Assembly: GCA_015680685.1 (NCBI GenBank)
Contig: MNCI01030039.1
Span: forward strand, 737,460-801,459
Direction: 5' to 3'
DNA length: 64,000 nt
DNA from: Gnetum montanum
Lineage: Eukaryota > Streptophyta > Gnetopsida > Gnetales > Gnetaceae
Shown: positions 1-11,332 of the stretch, piece after piece
How the letters are laid out: each line of letters opens with the position of its first letter
How positions within the stretch are numbered: position 1 is the first letter of the stretch
Translations under genes and position numbers: made by a program
The notes under the pieces: generated by a model
What the model was told of the DNA's origin: nothing
Database searches by the model: none
Seen by the model: only the letters and a program-made list of their open reading frames with translations

Positions 1-465
1 GAAACTAATCGCGATGAGTAACTGATTCCTTAACTAGCCGTACACACCCGTAGATGCTCGTAGTCAAGTTGTACTCACACCGCGCTATGAAAGCAATAAA
101 TAACATTAAATAAATAATAATTAAATAAACTAAGTGAATGCTGCAATGATGAAGTAATCTCGATCTTTATTTCCGGTCATGTGCGTCCATGTACGACACA
201 CTCGAATAAAGACACCGTACAATTACATTCATCACACTACGGGCAGACACAAGAAAAAATCTAACTCTGGAAGGATCAAACTGCCAGAGCTTCGCTACTC
301 TAAAACTGGGATGTGAAATGAGGGAGAGTCGCCTCTTATTTATAGAAATTGCAGCTGACTGCGACATCGCGTACGTGATATCGCGTATGCGATATCGCGG
401 CCCATGATATATCGCCACCCATGATATAACGTAGGTGCCTTATCGTGGGTGCCTTAACGCAACCG
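1..465 (-). repeat. LTR fragment of a GATATCG-rich Athila-like family, cut by window start
   Basis: Read on the minus strand this has the plan of the other LTRs here: GATATCG-type repeats at about 363-425, a TATA box (CTATAAATA-like, 340-349), a transcript start region, and an AATAAAGATCGAGATT poly(A)-like segment near 150-170. It then runs toward an LTR end lying left of the window. It keeps many CpG sites and intact GATATCGC motifs, so it looks younger than most copies here. The closest relative in the window is the LTR piece at 46064-46705. The right boundary near 465 is approximate. Confidence 0.7.
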
Positions 466-750
466 CTAGCAATATGAGCAATTTTATGTCTTATCACCAC
501 CTCTAATGATAACATAAATATCCACCATCGACAAATTTTTGAAGAAGACTTTTGTAATTTTGTAAACTATGATATTTGTCTAGCATTTCTATCATTTTGT
601 AATGCATCCACTCAAATAAAATTTTGTAATGCTACACACAAGTTTTATAAAATTAGTCTATCTAGTGTTGGTCACCCCATAGTTTTTGTAAAGGAACTTT
701 GTTCATTTATATATAACTCAAGGATGAGTTTTTAGCGAGTCAGGGGAATA
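466..750 (+). mobile_element. 3' terminal internal block and polypurine tract of an Athila-like element
   Basis: This non-coding block precedes an LTR and matches the block before the LTRs at 2257 and 47759 and, inverted, the one at 11333-11600. It includes the phrase AAGGATGAGTTTTTAGC and the purine run CAGGGGAATA directly before the LTR start at 751. It is the 3' end of an element whose upstream part is absent. Confidence 0.65.
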
Positions 751-1658
751 TGATGAAGCATCATTTTTCAAGTATATCAGTTGATTTTGATATTACAGAT
801 GTTCCATTGCATTTATTATAAATTAACTACATCAACACAACCCCATTAATGCAACCAAATGCATTAACACATATGTGTTAACACAATGTCCTTATTTACC
901 TATGAATATGCAAGCATTTGTTGCATATTTAGCACCATTTAATTAATAGTGTAGCCAAAATCTTATAGTTTTCTTTCATAATGTAAGCAAGTAGTCATAA
1001 GTGCCCACAATGTAGATTTGAGTTGATTTTTTAACCTCTTATTTGAGTGGCATTGTACCTAAACAAATTTCATGAATGATAATAAGATCGAGATTGATTC
1101 ATATTCATTGTAGTACTTTAATTTAGAATAGATTTTCTTTTAATGCAATTTACTTTCTATGTACTTAGTTAATATTTACATTTTCATTCACATTAATCAA
1201 TTAGAAAAATGAGTGTGACTATTTTTGAGTGTAAACACATATTTAGTTGGTAATTCTAATAACGTTATTGCTTGGTTCATCCAGTAGCATAATACTTAGT
1301 AATCTTAACAATGGGTATGTGACTTTAGAACATGTATGACAAGCTGGGAATGGACACTCATCATCCTTAGGATAGTTTAAGGTCTATCTTCTTATTGTTG
1401 GTTAGATTCATTTAATAATTAATTTTTATGCTTCTATATAGCTTAACCATAGTTGCAAAACATCAATAATCATATGTCTTATTTTTGACTATACCAAACA
1501 TGATAAAGCTACCACTAGTCCAAGTGACAAGATAGTGACCTATGATCAACACTTAATGATCTAGATACCACACCCTTCCCATTCATGAATTCAACTAGAT
1601 TGCACATGAATATTTATGATTTATATGGGTGGGCATAGGGGACACTTGTTGCTCATTA
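751..1658 (+). repeat. Left LTR of element D
   Basis: Starts TGATGAAGCATC after a purine run and ends GCTCATTA (CATCA in intact copies) immediately before the PBS. It aligns along its length with 2257-3171. The AATAAGATCGAGATTGATTC segment near 1079 corresponds to the AATAAAGATCGAGATT signal of relatives. Confidence 0.8.
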
Positions 1659-1659
1659 T

Positions 1660-1677
1660 TGGCATCATTTTTGGGGA
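1660..1677 (+). other. Primer-binding site of element D, tRNA-Asp type
   Basis: TGGCATCATTTTTGGGGA follows the LTR end by one base. Against the tRNA-Asp complement used by Athila elements (TGGCGCCGTTGCCGGGGA) it differs at six positions, five of them G-to-A or C-to-T. Confidence 0.75.
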
Positions 1678-2256
1678 TGGTGCTAATGATGGATTGTAAT
1701 TTTTTTCTCATCAACCCATGGATTTCTAGCCAAAGAACACATGCTTTTGAGATTTAATTCTTGTATGTGTTATTTGTTCATGGATATATCCTCCTCTTGG
1801 CCTCTTTTTCTTTTCTTGCAAAATACCTTTAACCTTAGCCATTCCTTTTGGTATCATTTAAAAAATTACCAAAGGATCAACATTAGTTTTGGTACTTTTT
1901 TCTTAATGATTAACCATTTCTAGATCCTTGGTTAGCTTAAAATTCAAAACATTTGTATAAGAAAAAATAAGCACCAACATAACAACTGAGGTTGAAAAAT
2001 TGCCACTACTAGTGACAACATAAATATTCATCATTAGTAGATTTTTAAAGAAGACTTTTGCAATTTTGTAAAATATGATATCTATTTAGTCTTTCTATTA
2101 ATTTATACTACAACCACTCAAATAAAATTTTATAATATAGCACTCAAGTTTTATAATGTTAGTTAACCTAGTCTTGGTTGCTCCTCAACTTTTGTAATGG
2201 AACTTCATCCATTTATATATAACTTGTAGAAAAGCTTTTAGTAAGTCATGGGTTTA
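1678..2256 (+). mobile_element. Non-coding interior of element D with one block in opposite orientation
   Basis: Positions about 1691-1950 match 11640-11895 on the same absolute strand, although element C there runs on the minus strand. Positions 1980-2256 match the 3' end of C in the expected (inverted) sense. One of the two blocks has therefore been flipped relative to the other element. No coding sequence is seen; short ORFs here are not conserved. Confidence 0.55.
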
Positions 2257-3171
2257 TGATGAAGCATTATTTGTCAAGCATATTATTCGATTGTGATATT
2301 GCAGATGCTATATCATAGATGCTACATCATAGATGTTACGTTATATCTACTATAACTTAGCTATCTCAATACATCTCCGTCAATGCAACCAGATTCATTA
2401 ATGCATATGCATCACTACAGTGTCCTTATTTGCCTATAAATATGCAATCATCCACTGCATATTTGAAATCATTTGGTCAATAGTGTAGCCAAACTCTTGT
2501 ATATTTCTTTTGTGATCTTAGTAAACAATTAGTGAGTTCCTACACCATGGAGTTGAGTCAATTGTATGACATCTTATTTAAGTGGCATTATAATAAGATC
2601 AATATTAATTCATATTCATTACAACACTTTAACTTAGAATAGATTTTACTTTAATACAATTTACCTTCCATGTACTTAGTTAATATTTACATTTTCATGC
2701 ACATGAATCAATTGGTGGAATGAGTCTCACTAATTTTGAGAATAAACACATATTTGTTTGGTAATCATAATAGTGTTATTGCTTGGGTTGCCTAGTAGCA
2801 TAACACTTGGTAATTTTAGTAGTGGGAAATTGAGTTCAAAACATGTACGACAAGCTAGAAATAAATACTTATCATACTTAGGATAGTTTAGGATTTATCT
2901 TCTTATTATTAGTTAGATTAATTAATTAATTAATTTTCATGTTTTCATATAACTTAGCCATAACCACACACAACATGAATAATCATATTCCTTACTTTGG
3001 ACTAAACTATATGTAATAAAGCTACACTAGTCTAAGTGAGAAGATGTGGATGTGCACTTAACACTTAACAATTTAGATACCACACTAGTTCCATCCATGA
3101 AGTTTGACTAGATTGCATGTGAATGCTTGTGATTCATATGGTTGAAGATAATGAACACTCGCTACTCATCA
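2257..3171 (+). repeat. Right LTR of element D
   Basis: Starts TGATGAAGCATTAT after TCATGGGTTTA and ends CTACTCATCA. Its pair is 751-1658; both share the diagnostic AATCA and GACTAAACTAT segments toward the 3' end. Confidence 0.8.
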
Positions 3172-3770
3172 CCAAAAATAGCAAAAATCCAATTGAGAAA
3201 AAATGTGCATAACATTGTAATTTACTACACTTACCATAGAGAATTTTTTCTTTGAAGTACAAAATGTCATATAGATTCCTTGATGTGCAAATATACCATT
3301 AGTTCTCTAGACATATTGATGAAATCAACAAAGCTTTTAGTTTCTCATAAAATAACTAACAAAAGATAAGAAACTTAGTCATATTTATTTTTAAGTATTT
3401 TTAAATTTTTTTTATTCTCATTAATTTTTCTCTTAAGAGTTCTTTGTAACATATCTCTTCCTCTTCGTATTTCTCCTTTTCAAAGATTATGTTACCAAAA
3501 TCTCTATGAATCAATTTCATTTATACCTTTAGAAGAAAATTACCTCTAGAGGATAACCTTTAGTTTCTATTTAACATAGGATAATAGAACTAAAATGTCA
3601 AATTTTTATGAATTTAAAATTACTTATCAATATATAAGTTTTATTTAGAATTGTGTGTTTTTTTTTAGGAGTTATGAAAATGACAAGTAATGAAGGTGCA
3701 AAATCAAACTTTTAATCTAAAAATGCTAGCAAAAATTTGTGTTCATTCACATCACAAGAATATCATTCAT
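3172..3770. other. AT-rich stretch without recognised feature
   Basis: Very AT-rich sequence between the right LTR of D and the hAT remnant. It may include the 5' end of the hAT element, but I could not find terminal inverted repeats or an 8-base target duplication. Confidence 0.5.
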
Positions 3771-5170
3771 TCAAAAGAGAGTTTGAGAAGAAGTTATGGA
3801 GTAGTGTTATTATAAAAGGAGTTTATTCTTAAGGAAATTATAGTATTTCTAGAAGCAAATCATGGACATGTCCATATTGTCAATCAAGTAAAAGTAGTTT
3901 AGTTGCACATGTTAGTACCATTCGCTTGGTGTAGGAAAGAAGGAACAAATAAATATTTGTAACAACATTTCAAAATCTAAAAGAACTAGAATTAAGGCAT
4001 CTCTCTTAAGTGAAGAAAGAACTAGAATTAAGGCATCTCTCTTAAGTGAAGAAAGAACTAGAATTAAGGCATCTTTAAAATTAGTTAAAGAAGTTGATGT
4101 AACATAGGAATTTTAATTATCTCTAATGAATGGACAAATGTTGTGAATAAGCCTCTTATTAATATTCTTGCTTATTCAACCAAAGATGTTATTTTTTAAA
4201 GACACATGATACATTAGATCATATAAAAGATGCTTTCTTTCTTATGCAAATCTTTGAAGAGGCCATAGAATCTATTGGACGAGAAAATGTTGTTCAAGTA
4301 GTTACTGATAGTACTTCTAACAATGTTTTACTAGGTCAAATGATAGAAGATAAATATCTAGGTATATTTTGGACTTTTTGTATAGCACATTGTTTGAATT
4401 TACTTTTAAAAGATATACATTTAGAAATTCATTGGATTGCTAAAGTTGTAGAAGATGTAAAGGAAATTTTCCAATTTATTACTAACCATTCTATGTTACA
4501 AGCTATATACAAGAAGATTCTAAATTGTAGCTTTTAAAATGTGCTCAAACAAGATTTGCATCTAATTTTTTAGTGTTGTAATGTATCCAAAAATTAAAAT
4601 TCACTTAAGGAAATGATTAATTCATCAGAATGGGATATATGGCTACATTGTTCTATAATAAATTCTACTATGTATTATAAAATTAAAGACTTAGTATCAC
4701 AAGGTCATACATCTAGATCATTTTAAAAATTGGTTGATGATACTTTAAAGATTTTTTTTTATTATTTACAAAAGTCTACATCTTTGTGATAGTAATGAGC
4801 CTTGTATTAGATATATTTTTGAAAGTATGGATCAAATGAGAGAAAATATCCAAAAAGTTAGGAGTGAAAAAATTCTTTTATTCGATAAAAAAATGAAAGA
4901 TGCTATTTGGAAATCTAGTAAAAAAAATGGAGAATGCTTCATAGTCCACTTCATTCAATTGGATATTTTCTTCATCCAAAGTGATTTAAAAATAAGCCAT
5001 GAAAAAACAAAGAGGTGCAACAAGGATAGACTACATATTTAAATAAATGTTTTGTAAATAAAGAAGAGTGAAGTCAAGTAAAAAGGAAATATGGAATCTA
5101 CATTAAATATGAAGATAAATTTTCATATCTTAAATCTTCTTATGATCATGAATTATTAGATCCATTCACA
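3771..5170 (+). pseudogene. hAT-superfamily transposase remnant (BED finger and DUF659-type core)
   Basis: Fragmented plus-strand coding similarity to plant hAT transposases. A BED-type zinc finger start is visible near 3855-3925 (W-T-C-P-Y-C, later H). A target-strand motif S-N-E-W-T-N lies near 4110. The best frame, 4244-4537, carries VVQVVTDSTSNN and FCIAHCLNLLLKDI, the DUF659/RNase H-like core with its conserved D and the C-x2-H-C-L-N motif. Further pieces include RFASNFLVL near 4553, a stretch with SMDQMRENIQKV at 4824 and a FIQLDIFFI segment at 4950. The C-terminal hAT dimerisation domain is not recognisable. Stops and frameshifts make it dead. The superfamily call is firm; the family is not. 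Confidence 0.8.
3981..4078 (+). repeat. 36-base tandem repeat inside the hAT remnant
   Basis: Nearly three direct copies start at 3981, 4017 and 4053 with a period of exactly 36 bases, the first two almost identical. The period equals 12 codons and one frame reads R-T-R-I-K-A-S-L-L-S-E-E per unit. The expansion kept the reading frame and lies in the linker between BED finger and core. Confidence 0.85.
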
Positions 5171-5778
5171 TTTTAAAATTAATACACAGTAGGAACTTCA
5201 CTATTATGTAACATTGCTATGTATTTTTTATCACAACTTCATGATTATACTGTAGCAATGTAGTAAGATTATGAGAACTTCATTCCCTGATTATTGATTT
5301 TTCCATAGGTATCAAGTGAATAATGTCAAGTTAAAAGGGTTAAGTGCTTAGGATAATAAGTTTCAACAAGACAAGATCAACTCAAGTCATGGTTACTAAC
5401 TTTTTGGAATAAACTTAATAATGACTTAATTAATTATCATTCTATCATGACTATAAGATGGGTAAGAATTATCTAGACAGGTGTATCCTTATCTTATCAA
5501 TGTCTCTTGCAATTGATGAATCCTGGTGAGGTGTAATTAGATCTTTCTCGATCAGTGATATTCATAAAAGAATTTTGATGGTTGGTGGGATTTCTTTCTT
5601 GTAGATGTCTGATTCATTATCCATAAAATTAATGGAAAGGTATCTTCTAGCTTACATAGATCATTTCAAACATGTGATGCATTTGGTGGTGGTCCATGAT
5701 TCTCCCTAGATCATGACTCCATGGTTCATCATTATATTGTAGTTAGCCCATGGTTTTGAATGGCCCTTGGGTTGTGGT
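5171..5778. other. AT-rich stretch without recognised gene
   Basis: Lies left of the minus-strand PBS at 5781. If element G extends leftward, this would be its leader and gag region, but no gag motif is recognisable in any frame. Confidence 0.4.
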
Positions 5779-5780
5779 TT

Positions 5781-5792
5781 ACTCTAATACCA
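5781..5792 (-). other. Primer-binding site of element G, tRNA-Met type
   Basis: On the minus strand TGGTATTAGAGT, close to the TGGTATCAGAGC complement of initiator tRNA-Met. It sits four bases inside the LTR end, the normal place for a chromovirus or copia PBS. Confidence 0.6.
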
Positions 5793-5796
5793 AAAG

Positions 5797-6358
5797 TGAC
5801 ATCCCATTTCGAAATGTCATGGAAAACATCAAATATATGTTATATTAGACATTAGATGTAAGAAGCTAACATCACAGATGTTAAATATACAGAACATTCA
5901 AGATTAAGAATAAGGAAAATAATAGGAAAATATAGAAGGAAAGAGGAGAGAATGCTTTATTGATGTGTAATAGTCTATATGGATCATGCTTTGTGAGTGT
6001 TCCTTGGGGTTTTCTTCCTTCAACATCTATCCCTTAGAGGTAATCTAACACTACCACTAGAATTAGGCCTATCACTAGCTAGAAGGGATGGCTAGTCCTC
6101 TTCCTATCCTACTTCACCTAGCTCTTGTTATTGGCCCTACAACTCCATGCTAATATAACCTGTAATGCCCAAGTATAAATACCTTAGGTCAAATCCCCAA
6201 AGGTCACCTCAAGAGACACGCCCATTATTACAACACATCCTTTCAGTTCTTAATTACAACACATCCTTTTGGATCTTGTTACACTAATCTCAAGATTAAT
6301 TATGAAGAGACACCATTTTTTTTATGGAGCAACACCATTCAAGAATGGGGATGTTACA
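5797..6358 (-). repeat. LTR of a chromovirus-type element (G)
   Basis: Plus-strand sequence starts TGACATCCC and ends GGGATGTTACA. The ends are thus inverted copies of TGTAACATCCC, a common start of plant chromovirus LTRs. A PBS abuts the left end, making this the 5' LTR of a minus-strand element. Its right end cuts straight into the integrase region of element E. No matching second LTR was found, so the rest of G is deleted or unrecognisable. Confidence 0.65.
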
Positions 6359-7668
6359 TTTATCCTGCATAGTGACCACCACATTGTCCTTCATGTGCAT
6401 CTTGTAAGGTTCTTTGTTGGTCTTCTTTAGAAACATACCATCTAATTAGTCTATCAGTACAAATCTTGTAAAGGTTCCCATTAATTTCCATATACTATTT
6501 GGCTTGACGAAGGGACTACTTATTTTGTTTCTTATCTCACTCAACAAGAATTTTTTGTGTAGTGAGATAGGTCACATAATCAGAGATCCATGGCTTCTCT
6601 ATTGAGGTTGTAGCCATTGTTCGTTTTGTGAATAGATTTTTAGCAAGAAATTAGTGTAATAATAGTTCATTATTGTCTTAAAATTACCATATGAGCCTAA
6701 ATAGATGATCAGCTACAATTTTTTTTGTTTCCTTTTTCTCTACCATGCTGATGTCAAAGTGTTGTAACATTAGCAGCCATCTTATCATCCTTGGATTGAC
6801 TACTGATTTATTCATAAGAAATCTGATAGCACTATGATCCATGCGGATATAACTAGGATATCTAAGCACATAATGTCTAAATTTCTCAAGTGCATACACC
6901 ATGGCCATAAGATTATTTTTTGTAGTGGTGTAATTAAGTTGTGCCCTATTGATACTTTGACTAGTGTAGTGTATGTAATAGGACCATCTTTGATCATCTA
7001 GTAGAGTGAGTACTACTCCCAATGCATAGTTTGAAGCATCTTTCATTATGTCGAAGGGTTTATACCAAATTGGAGCTTGAAGAATTGATGTTTCGAGAAG
7101 TTTATATTTTAATGTCTAGAATACTTCTCACGTAGTTCTATCCAGTGGAATGGTGCATCTTTATTTGTGAGTTCTACTAGCTATTTTGCAATTTTTAAGA
7201 AATTTTCAATAAATCTTCTATAATATCCTGTGTGGCCAAGAAATGATTTAACATGTTTAATGATTTATGACATTTTAGTGATTTTTTGAATGACTCTAAT
7301 CTTATTTGGATCTACCTCTATTTTCTTGTGACATACTCTATGTCCCAAAACTATACCATCTTGGACCATTAAATGGCTTTCTGCTAATTGAGCTTTAGGT
7401 TGATTTCTACACATCTTTTCATTACCTACTCTAAACAGTCTAAATCTTGTTTAAAATCTAGCTCATATGTGGAGAATTCATCCATAAATACTTCGATCCC
7501 ATTACCAATTTACTTCTAGAAGATGATGAGTACAAGTCTCTGGAATGTAGCTGATACATTATACAAACTAAAAGGCATCTACTTGTATGCACACATCCCC
7601 CATGGATTGATGAATGTGATCTTTTCTTGGTCTTTTGATGCAATGCAAATTTTGATTTTGTTAATTTT
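6359..7668 (-). pseudogene. Element E pol remnant: RT, RNase H and start of integrase
   Basis: Minus-strand Ty3/gypsy pol. From right to left it shows RT palm (7640-7474) with the active-site string V-F-M-D-E-F at 7474-7491. Next comes a primer-grip/connection segment with FLGHTGYYRRFIEN near 7240-7200. RNase H follows at 7046-6684 (MKDASNYALGVVLTLL, YTTTKNNLMAMVYALEKFRHYV, and a D-H pair in MDHSAIRFLMN). Then the integrase zinc-binding start is seen near 6470-6370 (LYKICTDRLIRW, AHEGQCGGHYA). Integrase is truncated where LTR G begins. Protease and the RT N-terminus are missing; the pol piece joins gag directly at about 7670-7710. Confidence 0.85.
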
Positions 7669-7669
7669 C

Positions 7670-8025
7670 AACTAGAGTTTGCATCCTTCTTCGTCTTCCA
7701 AACTAGAGTTTGTTAATTTTTCAATTGCAGCAACTTTTCCTTTATGTTTGTAGTTTTCTTGTTAATTATCTCTTCTTTCATTACCTTTTTTTTGTTTTTG
7801 TTTAGAGCTTATTTAGTTTCCTCCTCTACTATCTTGAGAATAAGACCAAATTTTTCATCCATGAAATCTCATATTTTTTCTACCTTACTTACAATGCCAT
7901 TGACTAATTTTTGGATGGATAGAGTTTTTCTCTGGATTGTATCCTCCAAAGTTTCTTCTTCATATCTTTCACATATTCTCACATCCTTTTTCTTCATTGT
8001 GGGATCTCAATTATACTCTTTAGCT

Positions 8026-8071
<46 letters not shown>

Positions 8072-9593
8072 NACTTCCTCTTTTGCCACGAGGGTCCGTT
8101 TGGGGAGAGGTAGCATTCTCCCTAGGAGCACCTATCCAAATGGGTTGTCATTTCTAATAAGCTACCTTGGGCATATACCCCAAGGTTTTCTCTAGTCTTA
8201 TTCCTTGACCCATTAATGATATGTCTAAGTTGTTCCCTTTGAGAAAATCAATGGCTTGGTCATCTATGCAATAAGGAATAGTACCTATCCATTTTCACAT
8301 CAAGGGATTCATGTTTCCCTTGCTTCCATTGCTAATTTTTTTTCTTAAATTGGACACTCTCAAATAAGTTTTATACTTTTCATTAAAGAGCTCTAGCATG
8401 GTACTACATCTTTGGATTATTTCTGGTTCTAAGGATCTATACCAACTCTCTACTTCCTTGATAAATATTTTGGAAAATAACTTTAGTTTCTACCAGTCAT
8501 TCTCTATGTTTTTAAGGGCACAAGCATTAGTGAAGGCTTGAAGATGATGCTATGGATACACATTGTATTTGCCTTCAAACATAGAAATGTTATTCATATC
8601 TAGTCACTTGAAGTGACTATCCCTTAAGTGCCTAGTAGGGATATACATTGCTTCTTTAATATTAATCATATTACAAGTGTCCAATAGGGGTTCTTTATGA
8701 TCATTAGGTTCATATACTATATTTTAGTTATGATTCCTTTATTTCTCATAACATTCTCTTTCTTCATGTCTAATCATGTCTCTTCTTCTTTCATAATTAT
8801 GCTCTTGTTCATCACAATGTCTTCTTTGATGCTCATGTCTCTTAGGATCTTTTTTCCTTTCCCTATCATGATCCCTCATTCTTATTTCTCTCTTATCATA
8901 ATATTTGGATGAGTATGATGATGAATATGAAGAATTTGGAGAATGGTATCAGTTGATTCTCCTTCTATGACTCCTTGATTCATCTCTTTTTGATTTAGTG
9001 GAGGTTCTAGGCCTTGGATTGCTCCTAAGTGTGGAGTCTTTCTTATCTCCTCTAGGTGTTTCCACAAGACTTGAATGTAATTGTATCTTAACAATATCTT
9101 TGATATGGACAACAAATGTTTCAGATTGAGATCCATGGGTTTGATAAAATTTCTCTATATGGAACATTGCATCATCTCTTTCCTCTAGGACAATAATTTA
9201 TGGTACTTTCTTTTCTTTATCAAGATCATGCCTTAATTCCATAGTACCATCCCTTCTTATTTGAGCTTCTATTAGTTGGTATGGTTATGTCACGTGCTTT
9301 ATAATGTGGTACCCTTCTTGTACATGGCTAAGGTTTGACCATATGAGGATTTCTTGCAACATCGATGGTGTAAAATGTTTTGGAGGCAAAATAATGTTGT
9401 CTTGTAAATCTCTCCACCTTAGCTATTTATCCTAGTGAAAGACAAATGTAAAATCAAGGTTATATGAATCATTATGAGCATAGGAGATTCTAGTTTACAT
9501 AGGCACACTCCAATCTATTTCATCATATCCTTTATCATGGTTTTTAGTAATTTCATTAGCAAGTGGTGATTTTTCCTTTAGTGTAGAAGCCAT
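7670..9593 (-). pseudogene. Element E gag remnant
   Basis: Minus-strand gag from an ATG at 9593 (MASTLKEKSPLANE). The conserved N-terminal phrase of this family (LDFTFVFH, then ILPPKHFTPSMLQEI) appears near 9480-9350. Arg/Glu-rich linkers follow, then the capsid-like Retrotrans_gag core near 8600-8200 (FEGKYNVYP, HHLQAFTNACALKNIENDW, ESWYRSLEPEIIQRCSTML, LFNEKYKTYLRVSNLRKKI). The C-terminal part near 7930-7850 carries KVEKI-DFMDEKFGLILKIVEEE. Several in-frame stops are present. Its 3' end is fused by deletion to mid-RT. Confidence 0.85.
8029..8072. repeat. (TC)n microsatellite with one ambiguous base
   Basis: About 22 uninterrupted TC units, ending at an N at 8072. It lies in the gag remnant of element E, and the N probably marks an assembly ambiguity in repeat length. 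Confidence 0.95.
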
Positions 9594-9614
9594 AATATGT
9601 TTTTGACACTTTTA

Positions 9615-9616
<2 letters not shown>

Positions 9617-9663
<47 letters not shown>
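9617..9663. repeat. (TG)n microsatellite
   Basis: About 23 uninterrupted TG units in the untranslated leader of element E, between PBS and gag start. The purity suggests expansion after insertion. Confidence 0.95.
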
Positions 9664-9665
<2 letters not shown>

Positions 9666-9751
9666 AAATAATTAATTCAAGTGTGAAAGATAGAATTTGT
9701 AATTCTTAATTCAACAAACTCTATAAAACCTGCTAAAAAAACATTGACACA

Positions 9752-9769
9752 TCCTCAGTAATGGTGCCA
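9752..9769 (-). other. Primer-binding site of element E, tRNA-Asp type
   Basis: Minus-strand TGGCACCATTACTGAGGA, 13 of 18 matches to the tRNA-Asp complement, all five differences transitions. It lies one base from the LTR end at 9771. Confidence 0.8.
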
Positions 9770-9770
9770 A

Positions 9771-10453
9771 TGATGAGTGACTAGGTATTCTAACACTCCA
9801 TCATACAAGTGACAAGTGCATGCATGTGACCAGATTGTAATCTGTGGATAGATAATGTAATTATGCTAGTGGTTGATAGTTTGTTTTTGATCATTATCTT
9901 CTCATGTTGAGTTAGTGAAGTACGAGTAGTATGATTTAACTCTCAGTGAGTCATATGATATCATGATGTTATTGGCTCAAATTAGTTCTAAGTGCTTCCA
10001 TAATGAAAATGAGAATAAAGTCTAAATCTAAGTAATAATTGAAATGTAAATCTACCCTAGCATATGGAAATAAGCATTTTTTCTTCACTTGTCGTACATG
10101 CCTTGGGCCCATGTAACCATCACGGGGATTGCCAAATGAATTCACTACCAAGCAAATCAAGTGAAGTCACTACTAGGTTACTAGACAATTACACTTAACA
10201 CTCAAGAGTAGTCATACTTATAATACCTTACTAAGAGGCATTGGTAAAGTAAAGTGTTCAAGAAATGTAAATGACATAAAAGTAAACATGCTAGAGAGTA
10301 AAATTAATCTAAGTAAAGTAAACTAGGTAGAATACTGTAATGGTAAAAAATAATCTCAGTCTTTATTATTGACCATAAATTATGTCTTAGTATAATCTAG
10401 TTAAATAAAAACTTTGTACAACTATTAGTTACCATACTATGGACATTCACTTT
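9771..10453 (-). repeat. 5' LTR of element E, first part (interrupted by element C)
   Basis: Minus-strand LTR beginning (plus-strand view) TGATGAGTGACTAGG. It continues through the AATAAAGACTGAGATT-like poly(A) region and stops in the transcript start region at CACTTT, where element C begins. The missing U3 part resumes at 17144. Confidence 0.8.
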
Positions 10454-11332
10454 TGATGAGTGGTGAGATACCCTTATTCCCAACCATACGAATCACAAGT
10501 ATTCATGCATGATTCAGTTGAATTCCATGGATGGGACTAGTTGTGCATCTAAATTGTTATGCATTGCTCATAGTTCGCTATCTTCCCACTTGGACTAGTG
10601 GTAGCTTTGTCACATATGGTTTATTCCAAAGTGAGGCATATGATAGTTGATTTTGTTTGACTGTAAAAGACTCCTAATGATAATAAAGAAATTAATTGAT
10701 TAAGCTAATTAACAGTGAAAAGTAAAGTCTATACTAGCCTACAGGTGATGAGTGTCTATTCCCAGCTTGTTGTACACATCTTGAACCCACATATCCACTA
10801 CTGGGATTACCAAGTGTTATGCTGCTAGGCAAACCAAGTAATAACACTACTGGGGTTACCAAGTGAATACGTGTTTATACTTGAAACTAGTCATGTTCAT
10901 TCTGCCAATTCATTAATGTGCATGAAAATTTAAATATTAACTAAGTACATGGAATATAAATTGCATTAAAAGTAAATTTAATATAAGTCAAAGTGCTACA
11001 ATGAATAAGAATCAATCTCGATCTTATTGTCATTAATGAAATATGTCCAAGTACATTGCCACTCCAATAAGACTTCGTACAATTGACTTAGAGCCACTTT
11101 GTGGGCACTCACTAACTACTCTCTAAGATTACACAATAAAACTACAAGAGCTTGGCTACTCTATTGACAAAACTATAAAAAAAAGCCTATGAAAAAATAA
11201 TGCCCAAACTGTTCCCCCAAGCACTATATTTAGAGGCTGGTCCATATTCCCTGATATCAAATATCTAATAACACATCTAGGCGTTTGATATTAAGTACCT
11301 GATATTGGCACCTATTAGAACATGATTCATCA
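10454..11332 (-). repeat. 3' LTR of element C
   Basis: Plus-strand view TGATGAGTGGTGAGAT to ATGATTCATCA. The polypurine tract (CGTGGGGGTA on the minus strand) lies immediately right at 11333-11345. Poly(A)-like AATAAGATCGAGATT lies near 11010. Confidence 0.88.

Larger units (their letters stand above)
751..3171 (+). mobile_element. Element D: short LTR retrotransposon with 0.6 kb interior
   Basis: Two direct LTRs of 908 and 915 bases enclose an interior of 598 bases with a recognisable PBS and polypurine end but no gag or pol. The left LTR is itself preceded by the same 3' internal block (466-750). The arrangement is therefore internal-LTR-internal-LTR, as expected from unequal recombination between LTRs or from serial insertion. 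The sequence after the right LTR (CCAAA) does not match that before the left LTR. The element must have depended on other copies for all proteins. Confidence 0.75.

Noticed and set aside
1741-1923. 60-codon frame in element D
   Set aside because: The homologous block in C is read on the other strand relative to its element and the frame is not conserved.
5797-6358. Solo LTR interpretation of G
   Set aside because: A PBS sits at its left edge and no 5-base duplication matches across it, so it is better read as the 5' LTR of a truncated minus-strand element.
7744-8157. 137-codon plus-strand frame
   Set aside because: It is antisense to the gag of element E and contains the (TC)n microsatellite translated as Ser-Leu repeats.
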